Shown one piece after another: positions 4,884 through 11,071 of a stretch of 11,071 bases of DNA; positions within the stretch are counted from its first letter, which is position 1; every line of letters begins with the position of its first letter. This DNA comes from CAZEBW01 sp964510205. GTDB lineage: Bacteria; Chloroflexota; Anaerolineae; VGOG01. The stretch covers positions 1 through 11,071 of the forward strand of contig CAZEBW010000104.1 in assembly GCA_964510205.1 (NCBI GenBank), given 5' to 3'. Made by a program: the position numbers and the translations under genes. The notes beneath the pieces were generated by a model. It was not told the DNA's origin and did not search any database. It saw only the letters and a list, made by a program, of their open reading frames with translations.

Positions 4884-7466
4884 ATGGAAGTCATACTCAC
4901 CCATGAAAACACCGATTTCGACGCTCTGGCGTCGCTGCTCGGAGCGTGGAAGCTCTACCCAGACGCGATACCGGTGCTGCCTCGGCAGCTTAACCGCAAC
5001 TTGCGCCATTTCCTGACCCTCTACCGCGACGATCTGCCTTTCGTGGAGGCCGATGAATTGCCTCGTCGCCGCATCGAGCGGGTCATCCTGGTGGACACCC
5101 AGTCTTTCACCCAATTAAAGGGCATGAGCTCAAAAACTAGGGTACAGATCATTGATCACCACGCCCTCGACCGAGAACTGGCGCCAGGTATGACCTATTC
5201 CGGCGAGGAAATCGGAGCCACCACCACCCTCCTGCTTGAGCAAATCATCAAATCTCACATACGCCTCTCGCCCCTGGAAGCCACACTGCTCCTTCTCGGC
5301 ATCTACGAGGACACGGGGTCGCTTTCTTATCCCAGCACCACCCCCAGGGACGTGCGCTGCGCGGCCTGGCTCCTGGAACAAGGCGCCAACCTGGCGGTAG
5401 TCAACAAGTTTCTTCACCACCCTCTCTCGGAGGAACAGCGCCAGCTCTACGACCAGCTTCTGGACAACAGCCAGATCCACGAATTCGACGGCCAATCGGT
5501 GGTCATCGCCACCGCCCGCGTCGAGGGTTATGTCGAGGAGATTTCCATCCTGGCCCACAAGCTGCGTGACCTGTTCGAGCCATCCGCACTCTTTGTGTTG
5601 GTGGAACTGGAAGACGACTCCCGCTATATCCAAATGGTAGCCCGCTCCTCCAGCGAGGCCATTAACGTGGCAGAGATAGCCGCTCGCCTCGACGGTGGAG
5701 GGCACAGCCAAGCCTCGGCGGCCCGCATCCGCGGACGGACTTTAAGCCGCGTGCGGGACGAGCTTCTGGAGCTTCTGGACACCCACATCCAACCCGCCGT
5801 GACCGTCGGCCAGATCATGTCCTACGGCGTCCACACCCTCCCACCCGACACCACAGTGGCCGATGCAGCGGAGATGATGCAGCGCTATGGTCACGAGGGC
5901 TTCCCCGTGGTCGAGGAGGAGCGGATCGTGGGCATCCTGACTCGTGGCCAAATAGACAAAGCCCTGCAGCTCGGCTTCGACAACCTCCCCATCAGTTTCT
6001 ACATGTACAAAGGGGAAGTCGTCGTCCATCCCGATGATCCGGTGCCGAAGCTGCAGGACGTGATGATGGAACATGGCCTGGGACAGGTGCCCGTGGTTGA
6101 GGAAGGCAAAATCACAGGCATCGTCACCCGCACCGACCTGATCAAGCTCTGGAGCAGTCCCCCCCAACGCCCCCGCCGGGCGGAGATCGCCGAACTCATC
6201 GAAGAGGCCCTGCCCGCGCCGCTTTTGAAGTTGATCCAGCAGGCCAGCCAGACAGCGGCCCAGATGGACTCTTCCCTCTACGTGGTAGGCGGCTTCGTGC
6301 GCGACCTCCTGCTGGAGACCCCCACCTTGGATCTGGACTTGGTGGTGGAGGGCGACGCCATCGCCCTGGCCAAGCGCTTGCAGAAGAAGGTCGGAGGGCG
6401 AGTGACCAGCCACGCCCGTTTCGGCACGGCCAAGCTGATCCTGGATGAGAACGACTTCCCTATTCCCTACTTGGACTTCGTCACTGCCCGCACCGAGTTC
6501 TACGAACACCCCACGGCCCTACCCCGGGTAGAGCGCAGTTCCATTAAGCAGGACCTGCACCGCCGCGATTTCACCATCAACACCCTGGCCATCTGCCTCG
6601 ATCCCGACCGCTACGGCGAACTGCTGGATTTCTACGAGGGCGAGCAGGATTTGAAGAGAGGGTTGATCCGCGTGCTGCACAGCCTCAGCTTCGTGGAAGA
6701 CCCGACTAGGATGCTGAGGGCCGCCCGCCTGGAGCAGCGCTTGGGCTTTCGCCTCGAAGAGCGCACCGAGGAACGCATCCGCAGCGCCCTGGACCTGCTG
6801 GACCGCACCACGGGAGAACGCATCCGCCACGAGCTCTACCTGATCCTGGAAGAGGAAGCGCCAGAGGAAGCGCTGTGTCGCCTGGATGAGCTGGGCGTGC
6901 TGGCCCAGATCCATCCCCACCTCAAATGCGATGACTGGTTGAGGGAGAGATTCGTGCGGCTGCGGGAATCCATAGAAGATGAAAACTGGAAGCCGGCCAT
7001 CAGTGGTCAGCCCATCCGCATCCTCTATTTCGCCCTGCTGACCTATCGCCTGAGCGCCTCGGATTTAGAAAGCCTGGTCGAACGGCTCAAAATCTGCAGC
7101 GAGGAGGCTGCCCTGCTGCGCCAAGTCAACAAGCTGTTATTTTCGACCAGCGAAGTGATCAAGATGCGGCAGCCCAGCGCCATCTACCGACTACTGAAAC
7201 CCTACTCGGGGCCGGCCATCTTCGTGCTGTGGGTCGCAACCAATTCGGAGCCAGTGCGGGAACGGTTGGAGCTGCACCATCGGACACTGCGTTTTGTCGA
7301 GCCTGAGATAGATGGCGAGCATCTCAAGGCCCTCGGCCTCAAGCCCAGTCCCCTATTCGGTCGCATTCTATCCGACCTGCGCGACGCTCGCCTAGACGGG
7401 GAGGTAAGCAGCCTGGAGGAAGAAGAGGCGCTGGTGGAGAAGGTGCTGGCCAAAGGCGAAGAGTAG
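4884..7466 (+). CDS. DHH/DHHA1 phosphodiesterase - two CBS domains - class II tRNA nucleotidyltransferase/poly(A) polymerase fusion
   Basis: An 860-residue multidomain protein. Residues 1 to about 300 form a DHH phosphoesterase: H-x-N-x-D-x-D metal ligands (His7, Asp11, Asp13), DHH at 91-93, YEDTGSL (141-147), and the DHHA1 motif GGGHSQASAARI (271-282). Two CBS modules follow (about 306-363 and 370-424), which usually bind adenine nucleotides. The class II nucleotidyltransferase head begins near 455: VGGFVRD (468-474), catalytic DLD at 483-485, RRDFTINTLA (560-569) and EDPTRMLRAARLEQRLGF (605-622). The rest to 860 resembles the tRNA-binding neck, body and tail. This architecture is known in Aquificota, deltaproteobacteria and others, where related enzymes include A-adding, CC-adding and poly(A) polymerase forms. 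Which activity applies here cannot be read from motifs. The ATG at 4884 has an upstream purine tract and a consensus promoter. All catalytic motifs look intact. Confidence 0.95.
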   Translation: MEVILTHENTDFDALASLLGAWKLYPDAIPVLPRQLNRNLRHFLTLYRDDLPFVEADELPRRRIERVILVDTQSFTQLKGMSSKTRVQIIDHHALDRELAPGMTYSGEEIGATTTLLLEQIIKSHIRLSPLEATLLLLGIYEDTGSLSYPSTTPRDVRCAAWLLEQGANLAVVNKFLHHPLSEEQRQLYDQLLDNSQIHEFDGQSVVIATARVEGYVEEISILAHKLRDLFEPSALFVLVELEDDSRYIQMVARSSSEAINVAEIAARLDGGGHSQASAARIRGRTLSRVRDELLELLDTHIQPAVTVGQIMSYGVHTLPPDTTVADAAEMMQRYGHEGFPVVEEERIVGILTRGQIDKALQLGFDNLPISFYMYKGEVVVHPDDPVPKLQDVMMEHGLGQVPVVEEGKITGIVTRTDLIKLWSSPPQRPRRAEIAELIEEALPAPLLKLIQQASQTAAQMDSSLYVVGGFVRDLLLETPTLDLDLVVEGDAIALAKRLQKKVGGRVTSHARFGTAKLILDENDFPIPYLDFVTARTEFYEHPTALPRVERSSIKQDLHRRDFTINTLAICLDPDRYGELLDFYEGEQDLKRGLIRVLHSLSFVEDPTRMLRAARLEQRLGFRLEERTEERIRSALDLLDRTTGERIRHELYLILEEEAPEEALCRLDELGVLAQIHPHLKCDDWLRERFVRLRESIEDENWKPAISGQPIRILYFALLTYRLSASDLESLVERLKICSEEAALLRQVNKLLFSTSEVIKMRQPSAIYRLLKPYSGPAIFVLWVATNSEPVRERLELHHRTLRFVEPEIDGEHLKALGLKPSPLFGRILSDLRDARLDGEVSSLEEEEALVEKVLAKGEE

Positions 7467-7664
7467 CTTGACAATGCTAACTCCCGCGTCAGCGTCATTG
7501 CGAGGAGCGTAGGAAGCGAAGCGGCTGTAGCGACGAAGCAATCCCCTCCTTACAAAGCCCGGAGGAGATTGCTTCGCCCCTACGGGGCTCGCAATGACAT
7601 TAGACTTAACATTGTCCAGGTAGCCACAGATACGCGCCACTGCCAGCAGAAGCAAATGGTTTTT
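7467..7664. repeat. Intergenic palindromic repeat of the GTCATTGCGAG...CTCGCAATGAC type
   Basis: The outer arms GTCATTGCGAG (7494-7504) and CTCGCAATGAC (7588-7598) are perfect reverse complements. Inside, CGAAGCAATC (7534-7543) pairs with GATTGCTTCG (7567-7576), continued by CCTCC/GGAGG (7545-7549 with 7561-7565). A further outer pairing, GACAATGCTAA (7470-7480) with TTAACATTGTC (7606-7616), has one mismatch. This matches a widespread class of bacterial intergenic repeats with the same core. It has no T-run, so it is not an obvious terminator of the upstream gene, and no target duplication is visible. Nothing else is recognised between 7617 and 7664. Confidence 0.7.
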
Positions 7665-7693
7665 TTGACATCTAACGAATCATGCTTTACAAT
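7665..7693 (+). promoter_or_regulatory. Promoter of the EF-G-like gene
   Basis: A perfect -35 TTGACA (7665-7670), preceded by a T-run, and TACAAT (7688-7693, five of six consensus bases) are separated by 17 bp. Transcription would begin near 7700, giving a leader of about 165 nt. The GTPase gene can therefore be expressed independently of the nucleotidyltransferase gene. Confidence 0.75.
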
Positions 7694-7745
7694 ATGGGGG
7701 CATGAAGTAACCAGGCAACGAGTAACGGGTTAATGGTTAATGAGG

Positions 7746-7865
7746 ATGGAGCAACACGAACTGGAAGGCCGAGAACTTATCAGACACGTTGACCACGTAA
7801 GTGACCAATCGCATGTCTTCTTTGAAGCAGCGATCGGGGAACCAGAAGATCAAGGAGGAATTTGA
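7746..7865 (+). CDS. Candidate 39-codon leader ORF overlapping the EF-G-like start
   Basis: Within the 165-nt leader an ATG at 7746 (or in frame at 7740) opens a 39-codon frame starting MEQHELEGRELIRHVDH and ending EPEDQGGI. Its TGA (7863-7865) shares its last base with the ATG of the GTPase gene (TGATG), an arrangement typical of translational coupling. The peptide is acidic and hydrophilic, with no recognised domain. Against it, its own ribosome-binding site is poor (TGAGG touching the ATG), and the downstream gene has a strong Shine-Dalgarno sequence of its own inside the end of this ORF. It may be a leader peptide or a chance open frame. Confidence 0.3.
   Translation: MEQHELEGRELIRHVDHVSDQSHVFFEAAIGEPEDQGGI
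7852..7858 (+). promoter_or_regulatory. Ribosome binding site deciding the EF-G-like start
   Basis: AAGGAGG lies 6 nt before the ATG at 7865 but only 3 nt before the in-frame TTG at 7862. The spacing favours the ATG, giving a protein of 690 residues. Confidence 0.85.
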
Positions 7866-9937
7866 TGAAGGAATATCAAACTGAACAACTCAGGAACATC
7901 GCCCTCTTGTCTCACGGCAGCGCGGGGAAGACGTCTCTGGCGGAGGCCATGCTTTTGAACACTGGGGCCATCAACCGTCTGGGAGACGTGAATGAAGGAA
8001 CCACCGTCTCCGACTACGACGAAGAGGAGATTCGACGTCACATCTCGCTCAGCACCTCCCTCGTGCCTTGCGAGTGGGACGGCCACAAGATCAACGTCCT
8101 CGACACCCCCGGCTATTTGGACTTCGTGGGCGAGATCAAGGGCGCCATCCGGGTGGTTGACGGCGCGCTGATTCTTCTCGACGCTGCGGCAGGCGTGGAG
8201 GTGGGCACAGACCTGGTTTGGAGCTACGCCGACGAACAGAACTTGCCGCGCCTGGTCTTCGTCAACAAAATGAACCGCGAAAACGCCAACTTCCAGCGCT
8301 GCCTGGACGCCCTGAGGGAGAAGTTCGAGGCCCATTTCATCCCCATCCAACTGCCCATCGGTAGCCAGGACGATTTTGAAGGCATCGTAGACCTGATCAC
8401 CATGAAGGCTTATCGAGGCTCGAAGGCCGAGGAAGGGGAGATACCCGCCTCCTTGCAGGATGAAGTAGGCGATTACCGCCTGCAACTGATCGAAGCGGCA
8501 GCCGAGAGCGAGGACGAGTTGATTATGAAGTATCTGGAGGGAGAGGAGCTGACCGAGGAGGAAATGCGGCGCGGTCTCAAGGCCAGGATCGCCGACGGCA
8601 GTGTCGTGCCCGTACTCTGCGGATCAGCGACCGCCAACATCGGCATCCAGCCGCTCCTGCAAGCCACCATTGAGTACCTACCCTCTCCTGCCGAGGCAGG
8701 CGCAACGGTGGGCGCCAATCCCGCCACAGGCGAGGAGGAGACCTTAGAGCCTAACGAGCTGGCGCCCCTGGCCGTCCTGGCCTTCAAGAACCTGGCTGAC
8801 CCCTACGTCGGCCAACTCACCTATCTCCGAGTTTACTCAGGCCTCCTAGAGTCCGATTCGCGGGTTTTCAACTCCAGGAGCGGCGAGGAGGAAAGACTCG
8901 GCCAGCTCTACATCCTGCGCGGCAAAGACCAGATACCCGTGGACAGGCTCCGCAGCGGCGACATCGGGGCAGTAGCGAAGCTGTCCACGACTTCTGTCGG
9001 TGATACCCTCTGCGACAAGGGACACCCCATCGTCCTCGCCCCCCCCGTCTTTCCCAAGCCCGTCTTCTCAGCCGCCGTCCACCCCAAGACCAAATCCGAC
9101 CTGGACAAGATGAGCACCTCTCTGTCCCGCTTGGCCGAAGAGGACCCCACCCTACACGTGGACCGCGAGCCTTCCACCAACGAGACGATTATCTCAGGAA
9201 TGGGCAAATCCCATATTGACATCGCCGCCCGTCGTTTGCACCAGAAGTTCGGGGTGAATATCACCACCAGTGTGCCCAAGGTGCCTTACCGTGAGACCAT
9301 AACCAGAGTGATCTCGGCCCAGGGCCGCCATAAGAAGCAGACCGGTGGGCGAGGCCAGTTCGGTGATGTCTATATTCGGTTCGAGCCCTTGCCCCGAGAC
9401 GCGGGCTTCGAGTTTGTGGATGAGATCCGTGGCGGGTCAGTGCCCAATTCGTACATTCCCGCCGTAGAGAAGGGCCTTCAAGAGATCTTGCAGAAAGGCG
9501 TCTTGGCCGGCTACCCCACTACCGACTTTCGAGCCGCGCTCTACGACGGATCTTTTCACACCGTAGACTCCTCTGAGATCGCCTTCAAACTCGCTGCGCA
9601 CCTGGCCTTCAAGAAGGGCATCCCAGAGGCCGGCCCAGTGCTCCTGGAGCCCATCATGGAGGTCATCATCACCATCCCGGAGGAGTTCACGGGCGACGTT
9701 TTGGGCGACCTCAACAGCAGGCGGGGCCGGGTGCAGGGCATGGATCAGAAGCGAGGCATGGCCATTATCACCGCCCAAGCGCCCCTGGCCGAAATGCAAC
9801 GCTATGCCACGGACCTTCGATCCATCACCCAGGGTCGGGGTCTCTACACCATGGAGTTCTCTCGCTACGAGAAGGTTCCGAGCCACATTGCTCAGAACAT
9901 CATTGAGGAAGCCAGACAAGAGGCAGAGGAAGAGTAG
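7865..9937 (+). CDS. fusA2: Elongation factor G-like translational GTPase (EF-G2 type paralogue)
   Basis: A 690-residue, five-domain EF-G-type GTPase predicted to act on the ribosome. G1 is SHGSAGKT (16-23) rather than the GHIDHGKT-like form of canonical EF-G. Switch I reads RRHISLSTS (57-65). G3 is DTPGYLDF (80-87), with Tyr84 where canonical EF-G has the catalytic His. G4 is NKMN (134-137) instead of NKMD. Domain IV carries GGRGQFGDVYIRFEPL, and domain V has IPEEFTGDVLGDLNSRRGRVQGM-like features of true EF-G. These substitutions are family traits of the EF-G-2/EF-G-like branch, as in Thermus EF-G-2, not signs of decay. The ATG at 7865 is preferred over the TTG at 7862 by ribosome-binding-site spacing. 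A housekeeping fusA elsewhere in the genome is expected. Its cellular role (translocation backup, recycling or stress) is not settled for the branch. Confidence 0.93.
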   Translation: MKEYQTEQLRNIALLSHGSAGKTSLAEAMLLNTGAINRLGDVNEGTTVSDYDEEEIRRHISLSTSLVPCEWDGHKINVLDTPGYLDFVGEIKGAIRVVDGALILLDAAAGVEVGTDLVWSYADEQNLPRLVFVNKMNRENANFQRCLDALREKFEAHFIPIQLPIGSQDDFEGIVDLITMKAYRGSKAEEGEIPASLQDEVGDYRLQLIEAAAESEDELIMKYLEGEELTEEEMRRGLKARIADGSVVPVLCGSATANIGIQPLLQATIEYLPSPAEAGATVGANPATGEEETLEPNELAPLAVLAFKNLADPYVGQLTYLRVYSGLLESDSRVFNSRSGEEERLGQLYILRGKDQIPVDRLRSGDIGAVAKLSTTSVGDTLCDKGHPIVLAPPVFPKPVFSAAVHPKTKSDLDKMSTSLSRLAEEDPTLHVDREPSTNETIISGMGKSHIDIAARRLHQKFGVNITTSVPKVPYRETITRVISAQGRHKKQTGGRGQFGDVYIRFEPLPRDAGFEFVDEIRGGSVPNSYIPAVEKGLQEILQKGVLAGYPTTDFRAALYDGSFHTVDSSEIAFKLAAHLAFKKGIPEAGPVLLEPIMEVIITIPEEFTGDVLGDLNSRRGRVQGMDQKRGMAIITAQAPLAEMQRYATDLRSITQGRGLYTMEFSRYEKVPSHIAQNIIEEARQEAEEE

Positions 9938-9975
9938 AGCATCAAACCACAACCCAATCTCTCAGCAAGAAAAAC

Positions 9976-10015
9976 AAAACGTGATGCATGAAGGGCCATT
10001 CATGCATCACGTTTT
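9976..10015. terminator. Bidirectional hairpin terminator between convergent genes
   Basis: The 17-base arms at 9976-9992 and 9999-10015 are perfect reverse complements (core GTGATGCATGAA/TTCATGCATCAC) around a 6-base loop, GGGCCA. On the plus strand the stem ends in GTTTTC, a short T-run for the EF-G-like gene. On the minus strand it ends in GTTTTGTTTTTC, a better T-run for the converging methyltransferase transcript. It begins 39 nt after the GTPase stop. Confidence 0.8.
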
Positions 10016-10068
10016 CACATTTGACCCCCTCGAGTTTCACATCCAGACAGACCGCCCCCCCCCATCCT

Positions 10069-10210
10069 AAGAGAGATCTCCCGGAAAGTCCTTGGGAATG
10101 CTCCCATCCCCCATCCCCTGTTAGCGAAGCGGCGGCGTCGCCAGCGAAATCACCTCGCGGAAATCGCCCCCGGGGACAGGTCTCAGAGCACTTTCCGGGA
10201 GAGCTCAAGA
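10069..10210. repeat. 134-bp element with 17-bp imperfect terminal inverted repeats; candidate MITE
   Basis: The arms GAGATCTCCCGGAAAGT (10073-10089) and ACTTTCCGGGAGAGCTC (10190-10206) match as reverse complements at 16 of 17 positions. The four bases AAGA flank both ends (10069-10072 and 10207-10210), a possible short target duplication, though four bases can match by chance. The interior has no ORF; it holds C-rich tracts and a small GGCG/CGCC hairpin. It fills most of the space between the terminator and the methyltransferase stop. The only other notable sequence in that gap is a run of C at about 10054-10063. Confidence 0.55.
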
Positions 10211-10241
10211 GAACGACTTGCTGACTTGCGATTTGGCTCGA

Positions 10242-10949
10242 TTACCACACACCAGGCAGCAGACGGTATCGCACTCGCTGGACGTATTCGCTATACCCTT
10301 CAAGCTCCGCTTGCAACGTCCGGTCCTCCAGCGCCGTGCGGACGATGAGCGCACACACCGTAATCGCTGCCGGGATGAGCGCCCACAGCGAGCCGAGCAT
10401 CAGCGGCGCGGCCAAATCGAAAAGGGTTCCGCCGGCGTAGCCCGGATGGCGGACGAACCGGTATGGCCCACCGCTAGCGACGGTATGGCCCCGCTCTTCT
10501 TCGATGCGGACGAAGCCGTAGAAATATCTGTTCACCGCCATGGCCCAGGCAGTGAGAAGGGTCCCCAGCACGGCCACGACCAGCGCTGCGAGCTGGACCG
10601 TGAGCGAGATTTGTGACATCCCCCCGAAGCGCACATCCAGCCCGGCCACGATCAGCGTGGCCAGTGGGCCAAACAAAGTGACCATACCGGTGAGCAGTCT
10701 GTCCCATTTGTAGGGAGCATCCCGTTTGAACTGGGCGCGTTCAGCGGCCAGCTCCGGGTTGTTAGGTACCAAGACCAGCCCCACGATGGCCTGGCCTGCT
10801 ACGAACACGCCGAGATAGGCCCACGCCATCGGCCAGTCCAATTGGCCCGAAGAGATGAACAAAGCCGCTCCGAAGAGCAGTGTGAATATGGCCGTCTGTT
10901 TGATCCACCTCACGATCACGCTGGTATTGGATTCCTTCTTGGTGCTCAT
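10242..10949 (-). CDS. Isoprenylcysteine carboxyl methyltransferase (ICMT)/PEMT-family membrane methyltransferase
   Basis: A 235-residue integral membrane protein with hydrophobic segments at about 16-33, 41-61, 86-104, 116-138 and 176-204. The C-terminal half carries the family signature: GPYRFVRHPGYAG (161-173), LFDLAAPLMLGS (176-187), the acidic pair Glu208-Asp209, and the end VRYRLLPGVW (226-235). In ICMT/Ste14 and phospholipid N-methyltransferase relatives this region binds S-adenosylmethionine and sits at the membrane face. Bacterial members usually have unknown substrates, because prenylated CAAX proteins are absent; small lipophilic molecules or phospholipids are possible. The ATG at 10949 has a purine-rich GGGAGAGGGG just upstream. 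The gene is transcribed leftward, converging on the EF-G-like gene. Its promoter is not clear. Confidence 0.88.
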   Translation of the reverse strand: MSTKKESNTSVIVRWIKQTAIFTLLFGAALFISSGQLDWPMAWAYLGVFVAGQAIVGLVLVPNNPELAAERAQFKRDAPYKWDRLLTGMVTLFGPLATLIVAGLDVRFGGMSQISLTVQLAALVVAVLGTLLTAWAMAVNRYFYGFVRIEEERGHTVASGGPYRFVRHPGYAGGTLFDLAAPLMLGSLWALIPAAITVCALIVRTALEDRTLQAELEGYSEYVQRVRYRLLPGVW

Positions 10950-10991
10950 TTACCCCTCTCCCGTATATCTATTGGTCGTTCAGCGTATCTA

Positions 10992-11009
10992 GAGGTGCCT
11001 CCCGAAAGT
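10992..11009. repeat. Sequence resembling one end of the 10073-10206 element
   Basis: GAGGTGCCTCCCGAAAGT followed by TTTTAGGGTAAT resembles the left end of the neighbouring element (GAGATCTCCCGGAAAGT then CCTTGGGAAT), with a few substitutions and indels. The partner arm, if any, is beyond the window. The relationship is a visual match only. Confidence 0.3.
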
Positions 11010-11039
11010 TTTTAGGGTAATCCTTGACTAGCGACCGCT

Positions 11040-11071
11040 GGTTGAGTAGCTCGTAGCGTAGCGAAGAGCGT
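11040..11071. repeat. Beginning of a palindromic repeat cut by the window edge
   Basis: GGTTGAGTAG followed by GCTC-GTAGCG-TAGCGAA-GAGC resembles the left half of GGTTGAGTAGC...GTATCGAAACC-type intergenic repeats known from several bacterial genomes. Only one side is present. Confidence 0.35.

Noticed and set aside
5742..6509. Long open frame (255 codons) on the minus strand, antisense to the nucleotidyltransferase fusion
   Set aside because: It lies wholly inside a gene with intact catalytic motifs, has no recognisable domain, and is explained by the GC-rich codon usage of the sense gene.
7702..7710. Two-codon ORF (ATG AAG TAA) right after the predicted start of the EF-G-like transcript
   Set aside because: Too short to support, with no ribosome-binding site.

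Overview
The window looks like bacterial chromosome of fairly high GC content, most probably from a Chloroflexota (Anaerolineae-like) organism. This placement is an inference. It rests on the long Pro/Thr/Lys linker after the lipobox of the solute-binding lipoprotein, the short Halothermothrix-type sucrose-phosphate synthase, a DHH-CBS-nucleotidyltransferase fusion, an EF-G-like paralogue, and many intergenic palindromic repeats, including one of the GTCATTGCGAG...CTCGCAATGAC type. A phylogeny of the proteins would be needed to confirm it.

Left arm (1-4662, all leftward). A GT4 glycosyltransferase of unknown acceptor (3244-4662) is followed by a sucrose-phosphate synthase (1520-3025). A PfkB sugar kinase (558-1523) overlaps the synthase stop through a GTGA junction. 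These three genes read as a sugar or compatible-solute operon driven by a consensus promoter near 4756-4784. Downstream in the same direction, but with its own consensus promoter (379-407), is the 5' end of an ABC-transporter sugar-binding lipoprotein gene that runs off the left edge. No sucrose-phosphate phosphatase is visible. A 100-bp MITE-like insertion with perfect 12-bp terminal inverted repeats and a 9-bp target duplication sits between the two glycosyltransferase genes. A second cluster of nested hairpins lies between the kinase and the lipoprotein gene.

Middle and right (4805-9937, rightward). A strong promoter with 17-bp spacing, facing away from the operon promoter, drives an 860-residue fusion of a DHH/DHHA1 phosphodiesterase, two CBS domains and a class II tRNA nucleotidyltransferase. 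A 398-bp gap with a palindromic repeat and another consensus promoter leads to an EF-G-like translational GTPase. A possible 39-codon leader ORF ends in a TGATG overlap with the GTPase start.

Right end (9938-11071). A perfect 17-bp hairpin separates the GTPase gene from a convergent leftward gene for an ICMT/PEMT-type membrane methyltransferase. Around that gene are a 134-bp inverted-repeat element, a possibly related sequence, and the beginning of another palindromic repeat cut by the window edge.

The genes themselves belong to known families. The least-described parts are the unassigned GT4/SPS/kinase combination, the structured mobile-like intergenic elements, and the candidate leader ORF.
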